A stretch of DNA of 64,000 bases from Haloparvum alkalitolerans (GTDB lineage: Archaea > Halobacteriota > Halobacteria > Halobacteriales > Haloferacaceae). The notes beneath the pieces are model-generated. The model was given only the letters and a program-made list of their open reading frames with translations. It was not told where the DNA came from and searched no databases. The translations under genes were made by a program, and so were the position numbers. Positions 17,145 to 25,324 of the stretch are shown here, piece by piece (the first letter of the stretch is position 1; each line of letters starts with the position of its first letter). Location of the stretch: positions 51,897 through 115,896 of the forward strand of contig NZ_JBNLIA010000007.1 in assembly GCF_050122995.1 (NCBI RefSeq). Reading direction: 5' to 3'.

Positions 17145-17636
17145 ATGCATATGGTCATCTACGCGCTCGTAGAGGCATCGACAGAAAACGAAGCACTGGC
17201 TGCGGGGAAAACGGTGTTCAATCGGTTAGTCGGCTCTGAGCCGCATTCCTGCGCAGTATTCGACTATTTTGTGACCTTCGACGAGGAGGACACGTCCGTT
17301 GCGGGGAAGGCGCGATGGGGAGAGTTGCCGACCGCAGCCCCTGTCGACTCTGACGACGGCGAAGACCTGCTCGAGCGTGGCTGGGAGGCAACGAAGGAAG
17401 AGTTCGAGCGCAATCTCGACCGGGTGAAAGAGGCCATCGACGAGCTCTCCGACGAGGAGATCATGCGCGACGAGGACCTCGCCCGGCACGCCTTCCACAA
17501 GGTCGGTGCGTACGACGGCCCGACGATCTTCCTGTACACCGAACACGGAACCGGCATTCGTCACCGTGGACAGCTGGATCGACTCCTCGAGGAGAGTGAG
17601 GAGCTCTGGATCGTACCCGCTGACGTCCACTTCTGA
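17145..17636 (+). CDS. 163-aa haloarchaeal protein of unknown function
   Basis: It starts MHMVIYALVEAST and holds an N-terminal alpha/beta region, a helical acidic middle (about 80-120), and a C-terminal stretch that ends ESEELWIVPADVHF. The N-terminal 38 residues are duplicated as a fragment at 14230. The zinc-ribbon protein at 3457 has a similar SDQLWIVP segment. The family is not recognised. The next gene starts 3 nt after its stop, so the two are probably one operon. The extended start at 17112 overlaps the hairpin flank and is not used. Confidence 0.68.
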   Translation: MHMVIYALVEASTENEALAAGKTVFNRLVGSEPHSCAVFDYFVTFDEEDTSVAGKARWGELPTAAPVDSDDGEDLLERGWEATKEEFERNLDRVKEAIDELSDEEIMRDEDLARHAFHKVGAYDGPTIFLYTEHGTGIRHRGQLDRLLEESEELWIVPADVHF

Positions 17637-17639
17637 ATA

Positions 17640-18005
17640 ATGCCCAGGATCACCAACTGGCGACGCGAGAGCCGCTCGCCGACGCTTGTGTATCGGAACA
17701 CCGAGACCGGTGCGCGAGCCGTCCTGCATCGAGCCCCGGATTCCTACCGGTACAAGTGGCGCGGAGCAATCCTCGTCGACGGCTACCCGGTGTGGTCGCG
17801 GGGGTACGAGACGAAGGACGCGACGTCGTTCCGTGACGAACTCCGGGAGCGGCCGGCACCGGACCTCAGCTGCCCGGAGTGTCCGAACAACGACGTTCGC
17901 GTCGGCGAGAAGGCAGCAGACGGGGCGAAAATCCAGCGATGGTACGACTGCCCCGACTGTGGGTACGAAGCCCCCTCACGCATCGTCTACGGTGCCGAAC
18001 GGTGA
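17640..18005 (+). CDS. 121-aa zinc-ribbon protein
   Basis: The C-terminal half has a clean zinc ribbon: CPECPNNDV...CPDCGY, about residues 78-110. The N-terminal half is basic and strand-rich (TNWRRESRSPTLVYRN). It starts 3 nt after the previous stop. It is probably a nucleic-acid or protein-binding factor expressed with the 17145 gene; the exact family is unknown. Confidence 0.65.
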   Translation: MPRITNWRRESRSPTLVYRNTETGARAVLHRAPDSYRYKWRGAILVDGYPVWSRGYETKDATSFRDELRERPAPDLSCPECPNNDVRVGEKAADGAKIQRWYDCPDCGYEAPSRIVYGAER

Positions 18006-18024
18006 GTGAGTGAGCGGTGGGCGC

Positions 18025-18058
18025 TGTTTTTCGGCCGGGCACGAGGTGTTGGCCCGGT
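18025..18058 (+). repeat. leader hairpin copy 7
   Basis: TGTTTTTCGG, then CCGGGC, loop ACGAGGTGTTG, then GCCCGG. The stem is perfect and the loop is a variant. ATG 18079 follows after 20 nt. Confidence 0.6.
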
Positions 18059-18078
18059 ACGACCGGGTGAGTCAACCA

Positions 18079-18474
18079 ATGAGTCTCGAAGTACTTGACC
18101 GACACAGCGAGGCACTGTTCGAGTTCCTCTGGTGTCCCGTCTGCGGGCAGGAGGTCTTCACTCACATCCCGTTCGAGGGCGTGTTCTGCAAGAACTGCAA
18201 CACCCAGGTCGAACTCCAGGAATCCCGAGAGACGCGCGGCTACGAGGAGGCCGTGCTCGCCTGCTTCGATTCAACCACGACCTGGAACCTCCACGTCGAC
18301 GAAAAACTGCGCCGCGACCTGCCTGATGGGTCGGCGCGCGTGAAGATCTTCGGCGCACCGGGCGCCTACGAGGTCGACTGGTGGAGTCCGGAGCCAGGTG
18401 AGGATTGGGAACCTGTCGAGCGCGGCGAATTCGACGACGTCGAGGAACCAAACGAGGTGGCGCATCTCGCATAG
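18079..18474 (+). CDS. 131-aa haloarchaeal zinc-binding protein
   Basis: A CPVC...CKNC zinc ribbon lies at about residues 19-45, followed by an acidic alpha/beta domain (ACFDSTTTWNLHVDEKLRRDL) and an acidic tail. This pattern is common on haloarchaeal plasmids, and I think it belongs to a conserved haloarchaeal DUF. It is placed alone between two leader hairpins. The longer frame from 18010 would run through the hairpin and is rejected. Confidence 0.62.
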   Translation: MSLEVLDRHSEALFEFLWCPVCGQEVFTHIPFEGVFCKNCNTQVELQESRETRGYEEAVLACFDSTTTWNLHVDEKLRRDLPDGSARVKIFGAPGAYEVDWWSPEPGEDWEPVERGEFDDVEEPNEVAHLA

Positions 18475-18503
18475 CGAAGTTCGAATATCGCCAACTCGTG
18501 ATG

Positions 18504-18535
18504 TTGTTTCTGCGCCGGTGAGGGGTGCCGGCGAG
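18504..18535 (+). repeat. leader hairpin copy 8
   Basis: TTGTTTCTG, then CGCCGG, loop TGAGGGGTG, then CCGGCG: a perfect consensus loop and stem. The HNH-repeat gene start is 75 nt further on. Confidence 0.75.
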
Positions 18536-18609
18536 CCAGTTCGGGTCCTGAATTTCATATACCAAGATGGGTGAACCCGTCCGCGATTGGCGACGCCGCC
18601 AGTGAGAAC

Positions 18610-19830
18610 ATGAGTCCGAGTCGTATTCCTGCTGAGAAACTCATTGAGGAACTACAATCCATAGCGGATCAACTCGGTCGGCCGCCCTCACTCCGTGAAA
18701 TAGACGAATTGAGCTCCTATTCGAGATCAACATATCAAGACCGGTTCGGGAGCTGGAACGACGCAGTAGAGGAAGCAGGGCTGGAACCGAGGCACAGTAG
18801 CACAGCGAATATCGAAGACCGAGAGTTACTGGAGGAACTTGACCGACTAGCCGAAAACCTGGATCGGACACCGCGCCAGCGAGATATGGAACAGCACGGG
18901 AAGTACAGCGTAACGACGTATCAGAATCGATTCGGCAGCTGGAACGACGCTCTGCGGAAAGCGGATCATCAGCCTACAAAGCAGTGGAAAGTAGACCGTG
19001 ACGACCTCCTTGCCGAGTTACGGCGTCTCGGAAGCCGACTTGGTTCGTCGCCGACCGCTGCCGAAATGGATGAGGAAGGGACGTTCAGTAGCTGGGTGTA
19101 CCTATCGGAGTTCGGTAGCTGGAACGAGGCGCTGGAGGCCGCGGGATATGGCCCAAACCAGCCGGATGCGCTGTCCCGATCCGAACTTCAGACGGAACTC
19201 GAACGCCTGATTGATGAATTGGATCGAACCCCTCGCAAGCGGGATATGATCGAGCATGGGGAATACAGCCCCGAACCCTACAGGCGGAGATTTGGGTCGT
19301 GGAATGCTGCGCTTCAATCGGTTGGAGCCTCGCTAAACCAACCGAATCCCGTCACCGAGGAGGAAGCCTGTAAGGAGCTACGGACCCTCTACAAGCGATT
19401 GGGGCGCCCACCAACGACAACAGACGTTCGGAAACATGGGTCCTGTACGCCTGTTCCAATCCTTCGAATCTTCTCATCGTGGGAAGCAGCACTCCGAGCG
19501 ACTGATCAACAAGTACTGGAGGAGTACCTCCTGCGAAAGACCCTCCGCCCCACGCAACGGTTCGGCGAGAATTGGCACAGCAAGCGCGAAGAGGTCATCC
19601 ACCGGGACAATGAACAGTGCGTTTGGTGTGGGATGGCTCGCGAACGGCATCAGGACGAATACGGGATGGATCTCCACGTCCATCATCGAATCCCGCGGTC
19701 AGAGTTCGCCGAAGCTTCCGATCAAGAACTCGAAGACGCCGACGTACAGCAGAATTTACTGACGGTCTGCGCGGGTTGTCACAGACAACTCGAACAGCTC
19801 CCGATTCAACCACTTCCACCGCCCGAGTGA
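18610..19830 (+). CDS. HNH endonuclease-like protein with five HNH-associated repeats
   Basis: The 406-aa product has five tandem repeats of about 60 residues (residues 10-320), each of the form LLxELxRLxxxLGRxP...Y...FGSWNxAL. This is the homing-endonuclease-associated (HNH_repeat) module. A C-terminal HNH domain follows: CVWCGM, then HVHHRIPR, then NLLTVCAGCH, with the His-His and zinc Cys pairs visible. The repeats probably read DNA, and the HNH domain cuts or binds it. There is no intron or intein context. Paralogues lie at 24484 and 33074. ATG 18610 is used; a GTG at 18571 is possible. Confidence 0.8.
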   Translation: MSPSRIPAEKLIEELQSIADQLGRPPSLREIDELSSYSRSTYQDRFGSWNDAVEEAGLEPRHSSTANIEDRELLEELDRLAENLDRTPRQRDMEQHGKYSVTTYQNRFGSWNDALRKADHQPTKQWKVDRDDLLAELRRLGSRLGSSPTAAEMDEEGTFSSWVYLSEFGSWNEALEAAGYGPNQPDALSRSELQTELERLIDELDRTPRKRDMIEHGEYSPEPYRRRFGSWNAALQSVGASLNQPNPVTEEEACKELRTLYKRLGRPPTTTDVRKHGSCTPVPILRIFSSWEAALRATDQQVLEEYLLRKTLRPTQRFGENWHSKREEVIHRDNEQCVWCGMARERHQDEYGMDLHVHHRIPRSEFAEASDQELEDADVQQNLLTVCAGCHRQLEQLPIQPLPPPE

Positions 19831-19840
19831 ACGGAGCGAG

Positions 19841-19871
19841 TTGTTTTTGCGCCGGTGAGGGGTGCCGGCGC
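19841..19871 (+). repeat. leader hairpin copy 9
   Basis: TTGTTTTT, then GCGCCGG, loop TGAGGGGTG, then CCGGCGC: the best copy in the window, with a perfect 7-bp stem. ATG 19892 follows after 20 nt. Confidence 0.8.
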
Positions 19872-19891
19872 ACACGTGCCGGCGATGATCG

Positions 19892-20464
19892 ATGTCGACA
19901 CGGAGTCAACTCAGATTCGTCGAACGAGTGGACCAGGACGGCAAACCAACCGATAACGACCGCGTCGCGCAAGTGTACCGACATTCGGACGGCTACCCGG
20001 AGAGTGTGCTTCGCGATCTTGCGCAGTTGAAGGAACTTCTCGACTCGACCCGCGCCGAGCGAGGACCGGGGTACACGGCAGCGTCGTTCATGTTCCTCGA
20101 CAAGCTCTCGACAATCGACCTGTATCTGGATGGTGATCCAGAACGAACAATCGACGCAGCGCAGCCAGCGGATCTCCTCGAGCCGGACAATATGGAGCAC
20201 CTCGACCAGCCGATGTTCCTGCTCGGACACGGTGTCGAGAATCCGGCCGACGGGATTCACGGCGACGAAGAGTACCTCTACGTCGTCGAACTTCCGACCC
20301 GAAACCCGTTCGACGACCCCTCCGAGTGGACCGTCAAGGTGAGCGGTCACTCCGCCTTCCCGCGCTGGGATGGTCCGACCGAGGAAGCCTTCGAGCGGGC
20401 CAGCTGGCAGTTCCACGGCCCGCTTGAGCACGCGCTCGAAGAGATCGTCGCCGAGCCGGCGTGA
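19892..20464 (+). CDS. 190-aa hypothetical protein
   Basis: An acidic alpha/beta protein, MSTRSQLRFVERVDQDGKPT.... Its first strands and the VYRHSDGYPESVLRDLAQL stretch resemble a small haloarchaeal plasmid family without known function. No catalytic signature, membrane helix or zinc site is visible. It is hairpin-led and convergent with the Mrr-like gene, with a 13-nt gap. Confidence 0.6.
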   Translation: MSTRSQLRFVERVDQDGKPTDNDRVAQVYRHSDGYPESVLRDLAQLKELLDSTRAERGPGYTAASFMFLDKLSTIDLYLDGDPERTIDAAQPADLLEPDNMEHLDQPMFLLGHGVENPADGIHGDEEYLYVVELPTRNPFDDPSEWTVKVSGHSAFPRWDGPTEEAFERASWQFHGPLEHALEEIVAEPA

Positions 20465-20477
20465 ACGCTCAGCCCGC

Positions 20478-21842
20478 TCAGATGATGCCGCCGATGACGA
20501 GTAGTCCGACGACGACCAGCAGCGTCGCGACAACGCTTCCCCCGGCCAGCCACTTGTTCTCCATCGCCTTCTCGTGAAGCGGCATCGCGGCGTACTCCTC
20601 GCGGAACGCTTCGAGATTCTCCTCGTCGTAGAAGTACTTCGTCTTCAGCGCGAACCGTTCCGTCACCGCACACCCCGTACAGACCGGCTCGCCTTCCAGC
20701 CGCTCCGTTTTGGTGTGGCTGGAGCAGGCGATGGCCCCGCAGTTCGGACAGTAGGTGTACGTCTCGGTTACGCCACTCGTGTCACAGTGGACGCACTGAT
20801 GGATGCCGTCCTCGGCGGTCACTCTCGACGGGCCTGCCGCGTAGTACTCGTAGGGGTAGGTGTACTCCTGGACGTCGGTGGTGTGCCGAACCTCGGGGAG
20901 GTACACCGGCTCAATCGACTGGACGGAGATGTCCGAGCGGTTCGGCTCGCAGGTCTTGTTGTACGTGACGTTGTTGTCGCCGGTGTAGGTGACCGTCGTC
21001 GTGTGGTGCTGCTGGAGGCGCTCGACGGCCCAGTCCTTGTACTCCGTTTGGGTCTGCCCGAACCGTCGCTCCTCGACGTCGTCGAACACCGCTGCGAAAT
21101 GCTCGGCGTCGAGATCGACCGTTGCGTGGAGGTTCTCGGTGACCAGCGTCGCGACATCCTCGTCGACGACCTGCGGCTGCCCGCGTTCAGCGTGTGCGAC
21201 GAATCGGGTCCGGTCGTTGATCCGGTGGATGACGCCTACCGACGTCTCGAAGACGGCGTTCGTGTCCGCGGTGACCGCGACCACCGGGCGGAACGTCACC
21301 GATGAGTGTGGTTCTGGGAGATCGGCGGCTTCGATGTTCTCTATGTCGCGGAACGCCTCCGTGACGGCCGCGTTGACGTCGGCGGCCGGGTCGTACGGGC
21401 GGAGTGTCTCGTCGCAGAGTATCTCGATGCGCCCGTTGTAGAGGTCGAGGCCAATCTCGTCGGCGATCTCCCGGAGGTCCTCGCCGTCGAGCAGCTCGAT
21501 TGGATGGGGGTCGTCGTTCTGCTGGAGGCGGTCGGCGTACTCCTGAGCAGGGTTCGTGAACCGGCCGGTCGTGACGACCATTCCGCGTTTGGGGCCGTCG
21601 AAGTCGAACGTCGCGATCGCCGAGTGGAGCTTCTGGACGACCGGCCGTCCGACCGTCCCCGTGTGCTTGCACTCGACGATGATCACACGCCGCGTGCCGT
21701 CGACGACCTCCTCCATGATGACGTCGCGACCCTCGTCAGCCGTTCGGTCGGCCTGGCGGACGTTCTCGTAGCCGAGGTTGCGGAACACGTCCTCCATCAC
21801 GTCCTCGAACTCGAACCCCGAGAGATCGTCCAGTACAGCCAT
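20478..21842 (-). CDS. membrane-anchored Mrr-type restriction endonuclease-like protein
   Basis: A 454-aa protein. Residues about 5-115 are an Mrr_cat-like PD-(D/E)XK domain, with FEDVMEDVFRNLGYE, the catalytic Asp in EGRDVIM and the ECKH motif followed by Q.. in VVQKLHSA. The middle region is unknown. A four-Cys/His zinc finger area (CVHCDTSG...CPNCGA...CTGC) spans about residues 345-400. A single C-terminal hydrophobic helix (VVATLLVVVGLLVIGGII) ends the chain. Mrr enzymes cut modified DNA; a membrane anchor would place this one at the inner face of the membrane. No methylase is adjacent. Confidence 0.8.
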   Translation of the reverse strand: MAVLDDLSGFEFEDVMEDVFRNLGYENVRQADRTADEGRDVIMEEVVDGTRRVIIVECKHTGTVGRPVVQKLHSAIATFDFDGPKRGMVVTTGRFTNPAQEYADRLQQNDDPHPIELLDGEDLREIADEIGLDLYNGRIEILCDETLRPYDPAADVNAAVTEAFRDIENIEAADLPEPHSSVTFRPVVAVTADTNAVFETSVGVIHRINDRTRFVAHAERGQPQVVDEDVATLVTENLHATVDLDAEHFAAVFDDVEERRFGQTQTEYKDWAVERLQQHHTTTVTYTGDNNVTYNKTCEPNRSDISVQSIEPVYLPEVRHTTDVQEYTYPYEYYAAGPSRVTAEDGIHQCVHCDTSGVTETYTYCPNCGAIACSSHTKTERLEGEPVCTGCAVTERFALKTKYFYDEENLEAFREEYAAMPLHEKAMENKWLAGGSVVATLLVVVGLLVIGGII

Positions 21843-22012
21843 CCTCAATTATGTGGATAGTGTGAGGGGAATAACCATCTCTTTTGCGATGGGATAAACC
21901 GACATAGCGAACGAGGATTCACCGCCGATAATAAGCCCAAAGAGCCCACTGTTGACAAACATTAATATTTACAATTCAGACGAGTATAACCTGTTATAGA
22001 GACGTTCCACGG

Positions 22013-23323
22013 ATGTTGGAAATCCACCGCACCCACCGAGCGCGAATCCGCAACCACTCACAGGTGGCAGAGCCACTCGACCGGCACGGGTGGAGTGCCA
22101 GCAAACTCTGGAACGTCGCCAACTACTACTCCCGCCAACAATGGGAAGACACCGGGGAGATCCCTGGTCACGAGGAACTCAAAAGCGAGCTGAAGGATCA
22201 CGACAAGTACCGGGGGCTGCACAGTCAGTCCAGTCAGCGGGTTCTGGAGGAACTCGCTGAAGCCTTCAACTCGTGGTACTCCTCAGACGATGACCGGGAC
22301 AACCCGCCCGGATACCGCAAACGCAACTACTACGACGACCAAGGCCGCTGCGTCCACGAAAAACACCCGCGCAGCACGGTTACGTGGAAGCAGAAGGGCA
22401 TCCGACACGACCCGAAACACAATCGCGTCCGCCTCAGCAAAGGCGCGAATCACAAAGACCACCCACGGGACCGCGATTACATCCTCGTCGAATACGAGAC
22501 GCGACCCGGCATCTCGGTCGAGAACCTGCAACAGGTTCGTGCCGTCTACGACAACGCGAAGGAACGCTGGGAACTCCACCTCGTCTGCAAAGACGATATT
22601 GAGACGCCAGACGCACCCGGAGAGGAGACCGCTGGCATCGACCTCGGTATCTCGAATTTCGCCGCTGTCGCCTACAGTATGGAAGAGGCCGACCTATACC
22701 CGGGTAATCAGTTGAAACAGGATGGCTACTACTTCCCGAAGGAGATTGCCAAGTGTGACGACAGTGGTGGCGAGCGGGCGACACGGCTGCACCGGAAGTG
22801 GTCTGAGCGCCGCCGGCATTTCTTCCACGCCCTCGCCAAGCACATCGTCCAGCGGTGTGTGGAGAAGGGCGTTGGCCGAGTCAACGTCGGAGATTTGAGT
22901 AGCGTGCGTGAGGATGAGAACGGTCAGGCGAAGAACTGGGGACAGCACGGCAACTTTGACCTGCACGGGTGGGCGTTCGACCGCTTCACCTCGATTCTCG
23001 AATATAAGGCGAAGGCCGAGGGGATCGAGGTCGTGGAAGTGGACGAGGGTGGGACATCGAAGACGTGTTCTGTGTGCGGGAAAGAAGACGATGGGCAGCG
23101 TGTTGAGCGCGGCTTGTACGTCTGTGAGGAGTGTGACGCAGCGTTCAACGCAGACGTAAATGGGGCGGAGAACATCCGTCTCGACATCAACGACAGCGCA
23201 AGTAACTCCGAGTCCACCTCTGGGGATAGGAGTACCGGCTGGTTGGCCCAGCCCGGAGTCTACCTGTACGACCTCTCCTGCGGATTCGAACCGCAGGCCG
23301 AGGTGGTGGACTCTAAACCTTAA
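22013..23323 (+). CDS. tnpB: TnpB-type RNA-guided nuclease homologue, second copy
   Basis: A 436-aa TnpB. The RuvC-I Asp is in GIDLGISNF and the RuvC-III Asp in NADVNGAENI, with a CSVCG...CEEC zinc ribbon between. The RuvC-II site reads NVGDLSSV, so Gly again stands where Glu is expected. The start MLEIHRTHRARI follows an AT-rich leader. It is not closely related to the copies at 14623 and 36497. There is no tnpA nearby, and the element sits between the Mrr-like gene and a small truncated gene. Confidence 0.85.
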   Translation: MLEIHRTHRARIRNHSQVAEPLDRHGWSASKLWNVANYYSRQQWEDTGEIPGHEELKSELKDHDKYRGLHSQSSQRVLEELAEAFNSWYSSDDDRDNPPGYRKRNYYDDQGRCVHEKHPRSTVTWKQKGIRHDPKHNRVRLSKGANHKDHPRDRDYILVEYETRPGISVENLQQVRAVYDNAKERWELHLVCKDDIETPDAPGEETAGIDLGISNFAAVAYSMEEADLYPGNQLKQDGYYFPKEIAKCDDSGGERATRLHRKWSERRRHFFHALAKHIVQRCVEKGVGRVNVGDLSSVREDENGQAKNWGQHGNFDLHGWAFDRFTSILEYKAKAEGIEVVEVDEGGTSKTCSVCGKEDDGQRVERGLYVCEECDAAFNADVNGAENIRLDINDSASNSESTSGDRSTGWLAQPGVYLYDLSCGFEPQAEVVDSKP

Positions 23324-23371
23324 TATCCCAACGCTCGGGAATCCCATCTCTTCAGGGGTGGGAGGAGGTCA
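23230..23371 (+). ncRNA. putative omega-RNA/right end of the tnpB element at 22013
   Basis: The region after the stop contains an imperfect CCCATC...GGGTGGG hairpin (23343-23362) followed by AGGAGGTCAA at 23363-23372. This is a typical IS1341 right-end signature in haloarchaea. The 5' boundary inside tnpB is a guess. Confidence 0.45.
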
Positions 23372-23405
23372 AGTGGACAGTACGTTGCCGAACGCTACGC
23401 CGTCC

Positions 23406-23439
23406 TGTTTGTGGAACCCCTCAGAGGGGTGCGGGGGTC
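23406..23439 (+). repeat. leader hairpin copy 10
   Basis: TGTTTGTGGA, then ACCCCT, loop CAGAGGGGTGC, then GGGGGT, with one G-T pair. It lies between the tnpB right end and ATG 23463. Confidence 0.65.
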
Positions 23440-23462
23440 ACCGAACCGCCCGCGAGCAACGA

Positions 23463-23672
23463 ATGAACGGGAATGTACCTGTAGCAAGTTCGGAATCGGT
23501 TCCAGTCGCATCGGCCGCTCAGTCTCACCAAGCCACAGTCGAATACGTCGGCTTCCGCGTCGACGGCCAAGCCGTCGTGCTGAACCTCTCGGAGCATCGG
23601 CGACTCTCCCTCGAGCGCAGTCTGGACCTCGTCAACCACAGTTCGCGTATCCAACCGAAGCTACTTACGTGA
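23463..23672 (+). pseudogene. truncated 5' part of a DUF6166-like gene
   Basis: The 69-residue frame reads ATVEYVGFRVDGQAVVLNL...LERSLDLVNHS and then changes to SSRIQPKLLT. Haloarchaeal DUF6166-type proteins usually continue past LVNHSP with a Gly/Trp-rich half, which is missing here. The leader hairpin upstream is intact. It may still be expressed as a short protein, but it looks like a remnant cut by the arrival of the toxin-antitoxin module. Confidence 0.5.
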
Positions 23673-23686
23673 TACAAGCGTATCAC
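23669..23686. promoter_or_regulatory. operator-like inverted repeat before the RHH/RelE pair
   Basis: GTGATAC-AAGC-GTATCAC has perfect 7-bp arms and ends 5 nt before the antitoxin ATG. It is a fitting autoregulatory site for an RHH antitoxin dimer. Confidence 0.6.
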
Positions 23687-23691
23687 AGCAT

Positions 23692-23970
23692 ATGAGCACT
23701 GACAGCGACGCCGGGGGCGACGGTGAAATGGAGAAAATCAACGTCCGAGTGCCACAGTCGCTGCTGGCACAGGTCGACGACGTCTGGGAGGAACGTGGCT
23801 ACGCGAACAAATCCGAGTTCATCCGCGACGCGCTCCGGGACGCTGTCAACCCGCCAACGCAGCTGTCTGAGGAAGCGCTGGAACATCTGTCCGAGAGCCG
23901 CAAGCAGCGGGAGCAGGGTGAGACGGTGTCGCAGGACGACGTGAAGGATCGGCTGGGCATCGATGACTGA
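23692..23970 (+). CDS. ribbon-helix-helix antitoxin
   Basis: The 92-aa product has the RHH pattern MEKINVRVPQSLLAQVDDVW then YANKSEFIRDALRDAV at residues 12-52. The C-terminal acidic helix (EALEHLSESRKQREQGE) would wrap the toxin. It overlaps the RelE-type toxin gene by 8 nt and has an operator-like palindrome at its start. The expected role is neutralising the toxin and repressing the operon. Confidence 0.85.
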   Translation: MSTDSDAGGDGEMEKINVRVPQSLLAQVDDVWEERGYANKSEFIRDALRDAVNPPTQLSEEALEHLSESRKQREQGETVSQDDVKDRLGIDD

Positions 23971-24226
23971 GGTTGAGTGGACACCGAAAGCACTTGATTT
24001 GCTGGAGGCACTCGAATCGGAAGCCCAAGAGCGGTTGGTGAAGAAACTCGACGAGGCGAAAGACTGGACCTCTCATCGTCTCGAAAAGCTCACCGGGTAT
24101 CCATACTACAAGCTTCGTGCTGGCGACTACCGTGCGATCATCACGTGGGATCGGGACGAGGATGTCCTAATTGTCGAAGCGGTCGGGCATCGCCGGAATA
24201 TCTACGACCGTCACCTCCCACCGTAA
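23963..24226 (+). CDS. RelE/ParE-family toxin
   Basis: The 87-aa product has the family layout: VEWTPKALDLLEAL helix, then LTGYPYYKLRAGDYRAIITWD strands and a C-terminal VEAVGHRRNIYDRH. Basic residues in KLRAGDYR and GHRRNIY match the RelE active surface. The usual action would be ribosome-dependent mRNA cleavage, or gyrase poisoning if ParE-like; sequence alone does not decide. It is translated from the overlap with the antitoxin gene. Confidence 0.85.
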   Translation: MTEVEWTPKALDLLEALESEAQERLVKKLDEAKDWTSHRLEKLTGYPYYKLRAGDYRAIITWDRDEDVLIVEAVGHRRNIYDRHLPP

Positions 24227-24300
24227 TCCGCTCTGCCTACGGACCCGCTCGGGTCGGTGACGGACCCGGTCTGATATTCAAGTACGATTCCGGTTGGTAG

Positions 24301-24330
24301 TGTTTATTGCCCCCGAGAGGGGTGCGGGGG
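24301..24330 (+). repeat. leader hairpin copy 11
   Basis: TGTTTATTG, then CCCCCG, loop AGAGGGGTG, then CGGGGG: a perfect 6-bp stem. ATG 24354 follows after 23 nt. Confidence 0.75.
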
Positions 24331-24353
24331 AAATCACTCCCCGTCACCGAGCC

Positions 24354-24476
24354 ATGACCGATGCAGAGTACCCTTGGCGAGACGAATCGCTCCGTTGTGG
24401 CCCCTACTGGAAGCAGGAGTTTGGGATGGGGTCGAGAGTTTATAACCCATTACGGAGGAACCGCGGAGGGAGGTGA
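24354..24476 (+). CDS. 40-aa small protein upstream of the HNH gene
   Basis: MTDAEYPWRDESLRCGPYWK... ends in a basic tail with RRNRGGR. Its stop (TGA 24474-24476) lies 8 nt before the TTG start of the next gene, and the GGAGGTGA around that stop is a strong Shine-Dalgarno site for it. It may be a short leader-like gene or a remnant of a larger protein. Confidence 0.4.
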   Translation: MTDAEYPWRDESLRCGPYWKQEFGMGSRVYNPLRRNRGGR

Positions 24477-24483
24477 CCGAGCT

Positions 24484-25308
24484 TTGACCGACCATATCTG
24501 TGACTACTGTGGCGAGTCGTTTGCGACCTCCCATGAGTTGGGTGGCCACGTGACTGCTGTCCATCGTCGCGACCAGATCGTAACGGACGCGGACATAATT
24601 CTCGACGACATTCAGCGTGTCGCATACAAATTAGGAAAACCGCCGACGGCAAAGGAGATGAGCGAGCACGGAGAATACTCCCAGCGCGTCTGCCAGAACA
24701 AATTCGGGAGTTGGAACGAGGCGCTTCGTGAAGCTGGCTACGCTCCGAATCGGAAATTCCGACTTACCGATCAGGATCTGTTGGATGAGATTGACCGCCT
24801 TGCGGAGCAGCTCGGTCGCCCGCCATCGAGCGGGGAGATGGATCGGATTGGAGAGTATCACAGATGGACGTATGACCACCGATTTGGGGGGTGGAAAGAG
24901 GCACTCAACGAAGCTGGCTTCTCACAACCACAGTCCTATCAAGAACGTTCAGAGATTCCGTACGGGCCAAATTGGCCGGAGCAACGGCGGCAAGCATTGG
25001 AACGTGATGACTTCCAGTGCCAGACGCCGTGGTGTGAGATGACTCAAGCGGATCATCAAGAGCAGGTTGGGAAGGACATCTCTGTCCACCACTTGGTTCC
25101 GCGGAAGTTCTTTGTCGGCCCCGACGGGCAGTTTGACCACGAACAGGCGAATCGAGTCTCAAATCTCGTGACGGTCTGTTCGAAGCATCATCTCATCTGG
25201 GAAGCCGTCGCCCCGCAGCGATTGGATACAATTGTCGACGCCACACAACCACCAGAGCGAGGTGGGCCGGGCGGTGTTGTTCTCGCCCTACGAGGAGATG
25301 AGGGGTAA
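24484..25308 (+). CDS. HNH protein with C2H2 zinc finger and two HNH-associated repeats
   Basis: The 274-aa product starts at TTG 24484, behind a GGAGGTGA site. It opens with a C2H2-like finger (CDYCGESFATSHELGGHVTAVH). Two HNH_repeat units follow (FGSWNEALREAGY and FGGWKEALNEAGF at their ends). A C-terminal HNH domain has CQTPWCEMTQ, VHHLVPRKF and TVCSKHH. The longer frame from ATG 24361 would overlap the 40-aa gene and adds no conserved residues. It is shorter than its relatives at 18610 and 33074, which have five repeats. Confidence 0.75.
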   Translation: MTDHICDYCGESFATSHELGGHVTAVHRRDQIVTDADIILDDIQRVAYKLGKPPTAKEMSEHGEYSQRVCQNKFGSWNEALREAGYAPNRKFRLTDQDLLDEIDRLAEQLGRPPSSGEMDRIGEYHRWTYDHRFGGWKEALNEAGFSQPQSYQERSEIPYGPNWPEQRRQALERDDFQCQTPWCEMTQADHQEQVGKDISVHHLVPRKFFVGPDGQFDHEQANRVSNLVTVCSKHHLIWEAVAPQRLDTIVDATQPPERGGPGGVVLALRGDEG

Positions 25309-25318
25309 CCCCCTCGTG
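25275..25318 (+). repeat. leader hairpin copy 12 (atypical)
   Basis: TTGTTCTCGCCCT, then ACGAGG, loop AGATGAGGGGTAACCC, then CCTCGT. The loop keeps TGAGGGGT. It overlaps the end of the HNH gene and ends 6 nt before ATG 25325. Confidence 0.45.
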
Positions 25319-25324
25319 ATTCAA

